Shown here: one piece after another, positions 52,759-64,000 of the stretch
Layout of the letters: the number at the start of each line of letters is the position of its first letter
How positions within the stretch are numbered: position 1 is the first letter of the stretch
Assembly: GCF_020085105.1 (NCBI RefSeq)
Contig: NC_058055.1
Location: 27,999,372 to 28,063,371, forward strand
From: Siniperca chuatsi
Lineage: Eukaryota > Chordata > Actinopteri > Centrarchiformes > Sinipercidae
DNA: 64,000 nucleotides
Reading direction: 5' to 3'
Program-made: the position numbers and the translations under genes
The notes under the pieces: generated by a model
Seen by the model: only the letters and a program-made list of their open reading frames with translations
Told to the model about the DNA's origin: nothing
The model's database searches: none

Positions 52759-53544
52759 TTTCCAAGGTTCTTTTTGTAAAATTATCAATACAAATAGCAT
52801 AAAATGTGTACCAGGAGTGCCTTATTCCATCGTCTTGTGTTTCTCTCTTGTAAGTAAGTGTAATGTAGACACTGATTATGGCCATTCTATGATTACAGTT
52901 GATTAATATCAAGGTAATAAGGGTTAATATATTGTAACATGGTAGAATAATACCATGGTAATTACAAATATGATAACCTGGTAATATCTTGGCATTAAGA
53001 ATATTGGTAATGTTTGGGTGTAATTTTTGTAATACTGTAATAATAATGGGGCAGAACATCTCAGTAATGACACATCTACACTGGGTAACAAAAGGCTAAT
53101 CAGCTCATAAAAATCATGTTATTAAAGAGTAGTATTCTGTCAATAATAATGAGGAGATATCGGTGTATAAACTTTGCTATTAGAGAGTAGCAGTGGGCTG
53201 AAATCGTGATGCAAATTAGGTCAATAAATGAACAATATGCTGTAGTGATATTATTTTCATGTTTTCACAATATGTATAGGATAATATTGGTGTAAAACGA
53301 TGATGTGGACATTCCTTCCATCTGACCATTCAAAAGATTTCCTTAAGTTTCCTTAAAGATTTTTTTAAGTTAATACCATCAAAATTTAAATTCAGATGCA
53401 GTGATTTCTTACCTGGAAACATAATTTCTGTGCAAATAACCATGAATAAGTGCTGAAAATGCTGAACACTGGGTTCTGGATTGTGCTTGATGAGCGGACT
53501 CTGCAAAGCAAAATAATCCAAATATACACTGCTTTTAGTTTAGC
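52759..53544. other. 3' flank of OR gene 8, no gene
   Basis: Twin of 29751-30530. No gene. Confidence 0.6.
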
Positions 53545-53654
53545 TTTCAAAAGGCAAACGTAATGACAGCCACAAGGCTAACATCTCTTGTATTAAGGTA
53601 AAATGAAAAATGTCAGTAAAATTAGTTGCTAACTTTGGCCATCACAAATGTAAT

Positions 53655-53712
<58 letters not shown>

Positions 53713-54060
53713 TGTATGTATAATGTGTATATATACACAAATGCCAGTAACATTAGTTAACAAAACAAAAATCTGAAATATTAGCCTGGCTGTCATGAGC
53801 CAAACATTAAGCTATTTCTATTTGTTGGGTCTCTGTAAGTAATATTATAAAGAGTACGGTCTAGACCTGCTCTACAGGAAAAGCGCAATGAGATAACTTC
53901 TGTTATGACTTGGCGCTATATAAATAAAACTGAATTGAATTCTACTTTCAATGTCATTAACATTAGCTGCTACCATTGGCCAACACAACTCTAACATTAA
54001 GCTTCATACAATGTCAGTAACATTGGATGCTAACCATCACAAGGTTATCACTCTGAAATA
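53545..54060 (+). repeat. Decayed minisatellite, right copy, with long (TA)n
   Basis: Twin of 30535-31000. Here the (TA)n at 53657-53708 has about 25 units, against about four in the left copy. The LINE tail inside is at 53845-53940. Confidence 0.7.
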
Positions 54061-54924
54061 TTTCTATTTTTGTCGGTGCCAGTGCATAACCATGGTGAAG
54101 TTGTGCAGTGCAGGTACCTGCAAGAAGAACCATCGCCTAATGAAAACAGAGGACAGGAGCTCCAAATAAAGATTTTTATATTTATTTATTACTTAGCAAC
54201 CAGATTAATGACTTTCTCACAAGTAGTCATATGCTAAATGTGCCCCTTTTAGGACAAAAATTCACAAGTGAAGAAAAATAGAGGTACTTAATCAATAGTT
54301 TCAGGACAGTTTGCAATAAATGGAATTCAAGTACACAGTCTAAAACAGGTGCAAGTATCTAACAAGGTATAAGGTAGATTTATTTATCATTTTACAACAG
54401 AGATTAAGTTGTAGTTCCCTTTATGCTACTCAAAAACAAACATTATATACAAAAATTATATACAGCAGATGGGTGAATACATAAGAAGTCATAGAAATAA
54501 AACTTTTTATTATGTTACAATGTAGTACACTCAAACCAATATTATCATTCTCAAATTCCAAACAAAGCCATTACAAGTAATCATTATATCAGCCATCCAT
54601 AGCATGAGCAAATAATGACACATTTCAAGATTTCGATAAGTAAAATCGATATGTACTAACCAGGAGTGTCTGTCAGGTAAAGGCAAATATTGCCGAAGTC
54701 AACTGGTGGCCATTCTTGAGGATCATTAACCAAGCATCACCAGGCAATCTGTAGGGAAAATCCTTCAGTCCACAAAGTTTCAACTTTTGTTTTTAGCACG
54801 CTAGAGCACTTGGCTGGAGCACAGAAATGTAACTGGATGCCATGTTGACATATGTACCGCAAAAAAGAGATAAAAATCAACTCCATATCTTCTTTGCACA
54901 CTGAAACAGGCACCTCCTGATATG
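54061..54924. other. Intergenic, duplicated at 31001-31868, no gene
   Basis: Same AT-rich sequence as in the left copy up to about 54913, where the copies part. Confidence 0.55.
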
Positions 54925-55501
54925 TGTCACAGACACACCAGGCTCCCCTTCACTTCGCACTCCAGGCTCCCCTTCACATCGCACTCCCTCTCCTGAATAC
55001 TAATGCCAATCACCTGTCACCTATCTCACACCTGCACGTAATCAGCCACTCTACTCCCCTATATAACCCAGCTCCTCACCACTGTCTGTGTCCGGTCTCG
55101 TTAGTGACTAAGGATAGAACGCTAGTTCCCCTGAATCATTAAACGCCTAGGACTCCCTTTTCCTGAGCAGACTACCTCCAGTACCCGGTACCTCTTCTCC
55201 GGCTCCTTCGTGCTCCTGTTCTCCGTGTGTGACACACCAGCTCCAGTCCCCGTGTGTCTCCAGTCCTCCGTGAGTTATCCTCTCCAGCTCCTGGTCCCGT
55301 GTCTCTCGTCTTCCGTGTGTATCGCTCCAGTCTCCTGGCCCGTGTGGACCGGCTCCTCTGTGCTTCGCCACTCGACTCCAGAACTCTGCCACATCCATTC
55401 AAAGGACAGTATACTTCCTTCCATTCACTATCTACTTACTTGTGCTTCAATAAACTATATCATACCCTTCCTTGTGTCTCCGGCCAGTTCTGTCCGTAAC
55501 A
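54925..55501 (+). mobile_element. Solo LTR with target duplication ATATG
   Basis: Fossil LTR of 577 bp: begins TGTCACAGACACACC, ends CTGTCCGTAACA, flanked by ATATG at 54920-54924 and 55502-55506. Promoter-like CTATATAACCC near 55060 and AATAAAC near 55449 fit an LTR. No internal region. It belongs to a different family from the LTRs at 13.5, 25.5 and 27 kb. Because both flanks still match exactly, it does not look very old. Confidence 0.8.
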
Positions 55502-55574
55502 ATATGTTTGGTTGCATCTCCAACAACATGACGGATAATATAGAATGTGACGTCACTGTGGGTAAAAGAATACA

Positions 55575-55830
55575 ATTTCAGTAACATTAGCTGCTCGTTT
55601 TGGCCAACACAAGGCTAACATTAACCAATATTGTGTCAGTAACATTAGCTGCTAACTTTAGATATCACAAGGCTAACATTAAGCTACATTATACAGTGTC
55701 AATAACGTTAGCTGCTACCTTTGGCCATCACAAATCTAATACAAGGATAAAATAAAAGAAATGCCAGTATTTGCTTCTACATTGCTAACTTTGTTAATTG
55801 ATCTAAGCTACTTTATACAGTCAGTAACAT
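55575..55830 (+). repeat. Further decayed minisatellite units
   Basis: Three to four units with AGTAACATTAGCTGCTAACT, GGCCAACACAAGGCTAACAT and AAGCTACATTATACAGT. Same family as 53545-54060; more traces at 56220-56300. Not present to the right of the array in the left large copy. Confidence 0.7.
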
Positions 55831-56220
55831 TTAAAGGTCCAGTGTGGAGGATTTAGTGTCATCTAGTGGTGAAATTGTAGTTTGCAACCATTTGAATACC
55901 GCTCGCCTCACATTCCCGTTCCAAGCATGTGGGAGAAACTACGGTTGACAGGGAACCCACGAAAAACGCGAATGGCCCTATCTAGAGTCAGTGTTTTGTT
56001 TGTCCATTCAGGGCTACTGTAGAAACATGGCGGTGCAACATGGCAGCCTCAGTGGAAGGGGACCTGCTCCCTCTGTAAATATAAAGGGTTTATTCTAAGG
56101 TAATGAAAACACAACCATTCTTATTTTCAGGTGATTGTACACTAATGAAAACATATTTTTAAACATTATATTCCACTTCTGCCAAAAGATCCTCCTAAAT
56201 GTTACATACTGGACCTTTAA
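55831..56220. mobile_element. TTAA-flanked short TIR element (piggyBac-like)
   Basis: 390 bp with inverted ends TTAAAGGTCCAGTGTGGAGG and ACATACTGGACCTTTAA; the TTAA at each end is the target signature of piggyBac-type elements. The interior (GAAACATGGCGGTGCAACAT, TTCAGGTGATTGTACACTAA) is a very common teleost family. It has no transposase and sits inside the minisatellite. Confidence 0.85.
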
Positions 56221-56584
56221 CTTCTAATTTTGGCCATCACAATGCTAACCAAACAAATCAAGGGTAAAATCAAACAAATGTCACTACCCTTAGCTGCAAA
56301 GTTATAACATCATGGCTGTTGGTCTTTGCGGTTTCTTCTGCAAGTGCAAGTACAGGATTTAACAGAAGAGGCGATGAGCATTTATTAAGAAGGACTTTGG
56401 CTCTTAGTCTATGGTTTGGTGTGTCAGGGGCTGTATAGACTTAGCTGTTTTTTCGTTCTATATGTTTTTATTGTAATTTGCAGAATACATTGCTTGCTAA
56501 CCCCTGATTGCCAGGCATTATTGAAACAGAAACAAACCAGAGGGGTTGCAGGCTTAACACTCTGACCATGTCAAAGAGTGGGTG
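56221..56584. other. Intergenic, traces of minisatellite only
   Basis: A few decayed minisatellite units to about 56300; nothing recognised after. Confidence 0.5.
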
Positions 56585-57335
56585 GCCTCATGTATAAACG
56601 GTGCACACATACTACATACCAGTCCTATTGCAAGTCCTCTCCACACTCGGGTTCCTTGCAACAGGAGCTTTCCAAAGGGAGCTGGCAGACCAGTCAGGTA
56701 CCTCCCAATCATCCCTGAGCCGTGCCATGCCAGCCGTGTGGGTCGGCATATTCCATCTGTTGCCCAGGTATATAATATTTCCCTACACTGTGAGTGAGCA
56801 GGCCAACATCAAAGTGCAATTTGCAGCCACGAGCCAATTTCCAAATGTAATCATGGCGATCGACTGCACTCACATTGCTATAAGGGCACCATCAGACAAT
56901 GAATTGTAATAGTGCGTTTGTATTGTCATTTGAGCATGTGGTTAATATGAACCCTTAGGTGACCGTGGTTACCCACTGAAGACTTGGCTCCTCAGCCCAC
57001 TCACCAACCCCTGACTGAGCAAGAGGGCGGTACAGTGATGTACATGCTCGGGCTTGGTCAGTGGTGGAACGGACCAAAAGGCAGCTGAAAGGCCATTGGC
57101 GCTGCTTGGACAGCACTGGTGGCGTGCTGCTATACAGTCCACAGAAGGTGTGTCCCATTGTGCAGGCATGCAGTGTGCTGTGCAATCTGGCAAACAAATG
57201 TGGCATACCTCTGCTACAGGAGCTGTGGAACGATGAACCTGACTCTAGCCCACCAAACACTGAGCCAAATGCAGCAGCTGTACAGCACCGTTTGGATGTG
57301 ATACACAGAAACAAAGTGGTAAGCTGAGACTTGGC
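56585..57335 (+). pseudogene. PIF/Harbinger transposase fragment
   Basis: The plus strand reads GFLATGAFQRELADQSGTSQ, SSLSRAMPAV and AIDCTHIAIRAPSDNE (first catalytic Asp) in one frame to a stop at 56907; GDRGYPLKTWLL (second Asp) at 56958; and in another frame RSVVERTKRQLKGHWRCLD (catalytic Glu) to PIVQACSVLCNLANKCGIPL. The segment between the first two blocks is deleted and there is one frameshift, so it is dead. Order and motifs match HARBI1-type transposases. Confidence 0.85.
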
Positions 57336-57599
57336 ATGTATTTTTTAACCAGTTCTTTTAATGTGCCACTTATGTCACTGAGAACATCATTATTGTTCTT
57401 AATTCATTACATATATCTCTCATTATATATACTATTTCTCTCTGTGACTCCGGCCAGACTCTCCAGTTTCCACATTACAATCTGTGACAATAAATGGCAT
57501 TACATTGTATAAGTCAGTGTGTCCAGCCTGCTTATTGTGCGTAAATTGGATTGTGACATTGACAGATTGTTGTCAGGTTTGTTGTAAGTGGTCTGTAAA

Positions 57600-57730
57600 T
57601 TCAGCTGCAAAGTTTGAGTCATGGTGTGTTTCATGTACTTACCAGGAGTAATACACGTCTGAGTCACCGTCACATGCTGGGAGGACACCAGATAGGAGGG
57701 TTTCTCCAACAATTGCAGCAACCCTTTCTT
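57600..57730 (-). pseudogene. Possible Harbinger second-ORF (Myb-like) fragment
   Basis: The minus strand reads roughly ELTPQEERVAAIVGETLLSG near 57725-57665, as might the DNA-binding partner protein of a Harbinger element. It is close to the transposase fragment and in the opposite orientation, as in such elements. Short and uncertain. Confidence 0.3.
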
Positions 57731-57749
57731 CTTGTGGCGTCAGCTCCAG

Positions 57750-58905
57750 CTTTCCTGTACCCCTACCCGTGGCAGTGACACTCTGCCGATGTGCAGCTGG
57801 GCAGATGCAATTTTCTATGAATTGGTCGTGTATGGTGGGCCTGCACCGATAGACTTGGAGGTGCTGACTCTTGTCCCAACCGGTTCACACTTGGCTGCAA
57901 ACCGTTCCAGTGTGTTCTGGAGACTACAATCCTAAGGCCACACCAGTGCTCTCTGCCCCTTGGTTGCACCATGAAAAGAACAAACACAATCGGTGCCAAG
58001 GCACAACCCTGGCAGAGCACCCACTGAAAATGTGCTTCACTTCCTGCCAATAATACAGTCACAGCTCTCACACCAGTTATATAAGGACTATGACTATATA
58101 TCCACAGTACCCCAAAAAGATACCCTGGGAGACATGGTCAAAAGCCTTCTCTTAGTCCACAAAACACATGTAGACTGCATAGGTAAACTTCCATGACCCC
58201 TCCAGAAGGCATGTAAGAGAATAGAGCTGGTCTGCTGTTCCACAACTGGGATGGAATCAGGATTGTTTCTCCTGAATCTGAGGTTTGACAATTGGCCATA
58301 GTCTCTTTTCCAGAACCCTGGCATAAATTTCCCAGGGTTATCGTAGAAAAGGTTTCAGGTTTTCAGAATCAAGACATTTGATTCTGTGTCCAGATGACTA
58401 CGACTAAAACCTTTTCTACGATAGAACACTCCTGGATGAATGAATGATGATGATTCAGGAGAAACAATGCTGAACACTCCTGGACGAATGAGGGACTACA
58501 CCGTCTTTCCCAGGGTTGCTATACAGTGCAATTCCCCCGATAATTGGAGCACACTCTCCAGGCTCCTTTCCTAAAAATTAAATAACAATATCCAGAGCAT
58601 TTACCATTTCAAGGCAAATCTCACCCAACCCCTGGTGCCCTGCCATTGTGGAGCATTTAAACTATCTCATTGACCTCTTCCAGTGAAATGGGTATGGCTT
58701 CCCCCAAGACTTCTAACCCTGCCTGTCTCACAGAGGGTATGTCAGTTTTAGGTTTAGAAGGTTTAGAAGTGTTCCACCGACCAAGAACATCCCCTGTCGA
58801 CATCAGTAGTTCTCTCCACCTTACTTTTCCTGAGTCGTCTGACAATTTGCCAGAACCTCTTTGAAGCCAACTGAAAGTCCTCCATGTCCTCCCACACCTT
58901 TTGAG
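57750..58905 (-). mobile_element. LINE reverse transcriptase relic, right copy
   Basis: Read on the minus strand from the right: DVLGRWN (58770), RVCSNYRG-like block (about 58540), then FMPGFWKRDYGQLSNLRFRR, a block matching the LExxRxxxxIQEEQCGFRP region, STCVLWTKRRLL (58160), and finally QGCALAPIVFVLFM near 57990. Many stops and frame changes, so it is dead. The left large copy keeps only the first part (33054-33640). Near 58410-58490 a short internal duplication repeats GAACACTCCTGGA. Confidence 0.6.
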
Positions 58906-61835
58906 TTAGTGTTATAATTGCTACCTGTGCTGGCCTACAGATACCTGTCTGCTGCTTCTGCAAACCACAGATATGTGCAATCTCTATGTTTCAAAGGCTG
59001 TGGTTAAAGTCTGGTTAGATTTCTACACAAAAACACTTGGTTAGGATTAGGAAACGATCACGATTTGGGTTAAAATACCCACTTTTGTCACCATAAAAAC
59101 AGTCGAAAATGTCAGAAACCTCACTAAAAACATTCGATTTTGTCACCAAAAACAAAACAGAGACCACCAAACAGTGGTCTCTGGTACTTTTGCCACTTCC
59201 AGCCATCTGACTACTGATCTCGCCATCTGACTAATGATCTTGCCGCCATCCAACCCCCTCCTCCTGCAAGAAAGGAAATCAGCTCCTAAAGACGTCATCT
59301 TAACTACGTCACAGAGCCGCAACTCTCTTAGTCTTATTTATTGTCATTTATTTCTGTACATATGAATGCATTTATTTGACTATTTAACTGCAAATTAACT
59401 CTGAAACTTTGAAAGAATCTCAAAGTTGTGACTCAGACCAACTGGTATAGTCCAACTTGTGCTCAAAGAATTAACAACAGGTACAGTCCTCACATCACAC
59501 ACACACATACACAAGAGCAATTGAACTAAAGTAAGAGCTTCTATAATGAATCTTTAATGAGGAGGTCAAACATTTGAAGGAGATGGTTGTTACCTTGGCA
59601 ACAAAGACAATTACGTTTCTTATTTTTTCAGATGCTTGTTTATAGCCACAGAGGTAACTAAAAATAGGTCCCTTTGGTATTCTTTTGCTATCCTGTGTAC
59701 AATTTAAATTTTTAATGAAAGGGTCTGATGTAACTTTGTGTAATTAATGTTGCTTGGTCTCACTATAATCTCCATTATAATCACAAAAAAACTCAGTTGC
59801 TCTTGAAAAGGCAACATGTGGACCTAAGGTGAAGTTCTGCCGTTATCTGATGAAACCTGACTGAGCAGCGTGAAGTCTGATTCACACATTCAAGTAAGAT
59901 GATGATATCTTTTCAAATATTTTACAAACCATGTCCAAGTATTTGCACTTTTAAAAAGGCAAATATGAAGAAATGGTGTTTTGTTGTGTGCAGATGTAGA
60001 GCTTTTTTACTTGATAATTTGTGCTGTCAAACTGAGCTTCTGTTCAGATAGTCACATACAAAAGCTTTTAATTTTCACAGTGTAAATTATTCTGCTCTTG
60101 TTGTCTGTTGCCAGAAAAGTTGTCTACATCCACCCATCTATTCACCTGTCTGTCTCGCTGTCTGTCTGCTGGGGAGGGATGGAGCTTTTGCCATTTGATA
60201 TTTCACCTGAAAGTCCCAGAGGTCTGTGAGTGTTTCAGTGCTTTTCATTTGGTGTTGGTGATTGTGTGGTAAACTGTTTTGATGATGTCCAGTGCAATCA
60301 AGCTTCACAGAGTGATATATTATACATTTATCAGAAATATTTTTGTCAGTTGTAAGCAGGAGAACAGAATCATTTTTTACAACATAAAAAGTCAATGCGT
60401 ATTAATAATGTTACAGTCTTGATCTACTATCCCTTGAAAAAAATTTTCTTTGGGCATTTTCATCACAACAGTAGTAATAGTTTTCCAGTGATCGAAGGCA
60501 ATGACACATTATTTCACTTATTTCATTTGCATAAAGGCTTGATATTAACTGCTCTTATCTTACAATGTCATAGCTGTAAACTACATTCATGTGTCTTGTT
60601 TGTATATCTAATACGGTAAATAAGTTATTCTGAGTTGTAATTGCTATACACACATACACTATTATTTCACTAGTAAGGTCATTAATCAGGGGAAGCAGCA
60701 TGCAGGCATGTTTGAATTGTTGTAGCTAAAAATCTACTTGACTTGAGAGTGAAAGAAACATCTACACCTTCAGATTTTGTGATAAATTCACTTTAATTCA
60801 TGCAGGATTTCACACAGATCTCCTCCAGGCTGTGAGCGTTGTCATATGTGCATCCTTAAAGCTGCCTGTTTTGTTGACATTTTGTTGATTTTACTTTTTA
60901 CTTTGATTGCTTTTACACATACTGCTGAATGTATTTTTTCTTGACCATGGGAACATGTGACAGAATAAAATGTGTGACAAAATTACCTCAAATTTAGATA
61001 ATTCAGTTTTGTCACACTTGTTTTTTTTCTGCTTTTGAGCTTTCTTGAGAATGTATAATTCAGAAAGGCAAAGCTCTTGCAGCTTAGGTCTGCTAATGTT
61101 AAGTTAGCATCATGCCTGCAGTGGTGGAAGAAATATTAAGATCTTTTACTTAACTTAAAACAGCAATGTCACAAGTCCTGCGTTCAAAATTTTACTTAAA
61201 TAGAAATCAAAAAGTTTTAGCAACATAAAGTACTTAAGTAAAAGTACTCATTTGGCAGGAGAATGACCTCTGTCATCGTAATGTTACCATGTCATATACT
61301 ATATTATCCGATTATTGTTACTATAACATTACTATTAATGTTGTGGCTGGTCGAGGTGGAGCTACCATACTTTATATATGTTTCTATTTGGTAGTTTAAC
61401 CCTTAACAGTATATCATTTTAGAAACTCATTGTAAGTTTTCTGTGTATCTGTGTTTTCTGAAAAGTAACTAAAGCTGTCAGATAAATTTAGTGGAGTAAA
61501 AAGTCAAATTGTCCTTGTGAAATGTTGTGAAGTAGAAGTATAATGCAGCTCAAAATGGAAATACTCAAGTAAAGTACAAGTATATCAAAACTGTACTCAG
61601 TTCAATTCAATTTAGTTCAGTTTTATTTATATAGTGCCAATTCATAACAGAAGTTATCTCATTGCGCTTTTCCTATAGAGCAGGTCTAGACCGAACTCTT
61701 TATAATATTATTTACAGAGACCCAACAAATCCCACCATGAGCAAGCACTTGGCGACTAAGGCAAGGAAAAACGTCCTTTTAACAGCCAGAAACCTTGAAC
61801 AGAACCTATAGGCTCTGGGTGGGCGGCCATCCGCC

Positions 61836-61866
<31 letters not shown>

Positions 61867-62688
61867 GGAGAGAGAGCAGAAGGAAGAGAACAGTAGCACA
61901 ATGCAAATTCCACATAGAGAACATGTATGTTGTATTGTATTACAACCCTGCCTAGTAATTGCTTTTATATACTACTAATTTGTTTTGATAATTACATTGT
62001 GAAGGAAACACAATTGCTGCCTGGATTATTTTTTCCAGTACAGAAGGTGTTACATTTTTTTTACCACATGCTAGTTGTACGGAGATGGTCGGGCCGGATG
62101 GTGGCCGTGTGGTTAGGTTTAGGCAACAAAAACACTTTGGTTAAGGTTAGGGAAGGATGGTGGTAAAGTCCGTTCTGTGTCACTTTTTCAGTATTAAACC
62201 AAGACCACCATCTTTCCCTAACCTTAACCAAGAGCTTAGAGTGCCTAAACAGAACCATAAAAAAGTTTAATCATGCATCAGATGCTACGCGTGGATATCG
62301 TAGGAAAACAAATGAAATACTTCAGTCAACGTTTTAGAGATAAGTTCATTACAAACGGTTTCATCATTATGTTGAGAAAACATCTAATTCAGGTGGTATT
62401 AGTAGTACACTACTAATTTGCAAGATATAAAATAGTCAGTAGGAGACAGAGCGGCTTTTTTATGTGTGCGTTCATTGGCCTGATGTTTATATTTCGTTAC
62501 ATTCATATACACATTCTATTTCTACATCTGTATGAATAAAGCTGATGGAAATATGAACAGGCTGAGGTAAGATTTCATGTGATCCAGTATGCTCCTGTTG
62601 AACCATGAACTATAAAACTCCTCTCTGTCTTCTGATGTCCTGTCTGTGAATCAACACTGACGCTTCTCTCACCTCACTCTTTCTCCAG
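58906..62688. other. Upstream region of OR gene 9, copy of 33641-37435
   Basis: Same contents as the left copy: weak dispersed repeat, the candidate exon at 60179-60221, a short DNA element (61118-61605), LINE tail (61611-61920) with (GA)n, and a foldback (62109-62262). No other gene. Confidence 0.6.
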
Positions 62689-63640
62689 ATTCATACCTGC
62701 ACTCATCGACCAATCACAGGTCCAGCTCTGTTAACAGCACCTGGGAGCCTGATGGCGTCACTTTCTTCATCATCCAGGGCCTTGCTAAACTTGGCGAGAA
62801 AGGGATGATTCTTTTTGTCATCCTGCTGCTGGGTTACATCATCATCCTGGGAGGAAACAGCATGATCATCTTTGTGGTACAAAACAAAGCCGTATATCTA
62901 GTTTCATCATTCGCCTCAGTCTGACTAAGATTCAGTTTTTAGTATCTTAATCACTGCCACTGTCTTTTCTCATGCAGGCGTTGACTGATCCAAAGCTCAC
63001 CACTCCCATGTATTTCTTTCTCTACAACCTCGCCATTGTGGACATCGTCTACACCACCACCACCATCCCCAAAATGCTCTGCGGTTTCCTGACAGACATG
63101 AATACCATTTCCGTCCCAGGCTGCTTCCTCCAGATGCATTTCTTTATTCAGCTAGCCGTTACCGGCTATGCCATCCTGACTGTCATGGCGTATGACCGCT
63201 ACGTGGCCATCTGCAACCCTCTGCGCTACACTGCCATCATGACCCGGCCCGTCCAACTGCTCCTCATCATAGGAGCCTGGGGCTTCAGCATCTTCTGCAC
63301 GCTGCCAGCGACCTCCATGACCTGGCAGCGGCCTTACTGTGGCCCGAATGTGGTTAGGAATGCCTGGTGCGACCTGTCGTCTGTAAGGCAGCTGGTGTGC
63401 GCTGACACCTCCGTGGATAACATTGTGTCCGTTTCTTTCGCCGTATTGGCGCTACTGACCACAGGAGTTCTCATCCTCACCTCCTATGTCCTGATTGGTG
63501 TTTCCATGTTGAAGATGGGTGTTGCTCAGAGGCTGAAGGCCTTTGGAACGTGTGCCGCCCACCTGACTGTGGTGTCCATCTCTTACAGCTCAGCCTCGTG
63601 TGTATTCATCTCCTACCGGGTGGGAAACATTTCACCAGAG
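62689..63640 (+). CDS. Odorant receptor, two exons in window (OR gene 9, partial)
   Basis: Twin of gene 6. Exons 62689-62876 and 62978-63640 are visible with the same splice sites; the TM7 exon should lie beyond the window, since the copied intron is still running at 64000. Landmarks GGNSMIIF, TTPMYFFLYNLA, MAYDRYVAICNPLRY and RLKAFGTCAAH are intact. It differs from gene 6 at six residues: Asn to Asp and Asn to Lys in the N-terminal part, Ile to Val in TM2, Gly to Ala in TM3, and two Ile to Val near EL2 and TM5. As in gene 6, no start codon is present in the first visible exon. Whether the gene is whole cannot be judged from this window. Confidence 0.82.
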
Positions 63641-64000
63641 GTACAAGACTAATCATTCTGCCTTAATATTAACCTTTGCCTTAGTACATGTCTCACATAT
63701 GTCCACCAAAACTGACATTTAAGGTATTCAGCACCAGTCTTTTAAACAAGACTAGCAAGCAGTTTGGAGGTTCATTCTTGACCTTGGAAGCAGCAGTGTG
63801 ACAAAAAACCTAAACATTAGGTCCACTTACCTTGTGTTTCCAAAGCTTTCAACCACATCCTGTGGCCTTCAGCAGATGAAGTTGCTGAGTTGTCATGGAG
63901 ATGTTTTAGTTGTTATTATGTGACCTAAGTTTTGAATTTCTGTTACCTTCAACCACAGACAGTTTGTTGCATTGGAGGACTATGAGTCCGAACACACAGA

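Larger units (their letters stand above)
50349..64000. repeat. Right copy of the large segmental duplication
   Basis: Collinear with 27453-38747 and still continuing at the window end. It starts directly at the Tc1 terminus. The first 24 bp (to 50372) are the remaining end of the LTR that is whole at 26986-27476 in the left copy. It carries OR genes 8 and 9 plus repeat copies at 61118-61605 (short DNA element), 61611-61920 (LINE tail) and 62109-62262 (foldback). Confidence 0.92.

Overview
The window is nuclear DNA of a teleost fish. It has no operons. It holds seven-transmembrane odorant receptor (OR) genes separated by long intergenic stretches full of fish transposons (Tc1, PIF/Harbinger, L2-, Rex1- and Rex6-like LINEs, short TIR elements) and LTR relics. 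No bacterial or viral gene cluster, CRISPR array, tRNA or rRNA gene was seen. Clade names for repeats come from recognised sequence and protein motifs, not from a database search.

OR content, left to right: (1) 4879-6999 (+), complete OR in three coding exons, with an intron inside the DRY motif; (2) 11625-12569 and (3) 19294-20238 (+), single-coding-exon tandem twins of 314 aa; (4) 22824-23218 (+), a C-terminal OR fragment; (5) 28800-29750 (+), 316 aa; (6) 37436-40375 (+), an OR in at least three exons whose start codon is not in the visible exons; (7) 41122-41306 (-), a TM1-only fragment; (8) 51808-52758 (+), twin of gene 5; (9) 62689 to the window end (+), twin of gene 6, cut by the window edge.

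Two levels of duplication explain the layout. A small tandem duplication has its join at about 18334/18335 and gives genes 2 and 3 with their flanks. A larger one pairs 27453-38747 with 50349-64000 and carries the gene 5 + gene 6 pair and almost all its intergenic sequence. The copies differ mainly by later insertions: a 4-kb LTR element with a GATGT target duplication only in the first small unit, LINE tails only in the second, a block of L2 LINE in the left large copy, and a solo LTR, a TTAA-flanked short element, a Harbinger fragment and a longer LINE block in the right large copy.

Between the large copies (41-50 kb) lie two adjacent Rex6/R4-type LINEs in AT-rich microsatellite, one with a 2.3-kb reading frame open from reverse transcriptase through restriction-like endonuclease, then a Tc1 relic whose terminus abuts the right large copy.

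The host genes would act together only as chemoreceptors: each OR is expected at the surface of olfactory sensory neurons, signalling through a G protein. I found no clearly new system. The most notable points are the intron-split ORs, the missing conserved TM3 cysteine in gene 1, the missing start exon of genes 6 and 9, an OR leader segment lying inside a LINE, and the well-resolved order of nested insertions.
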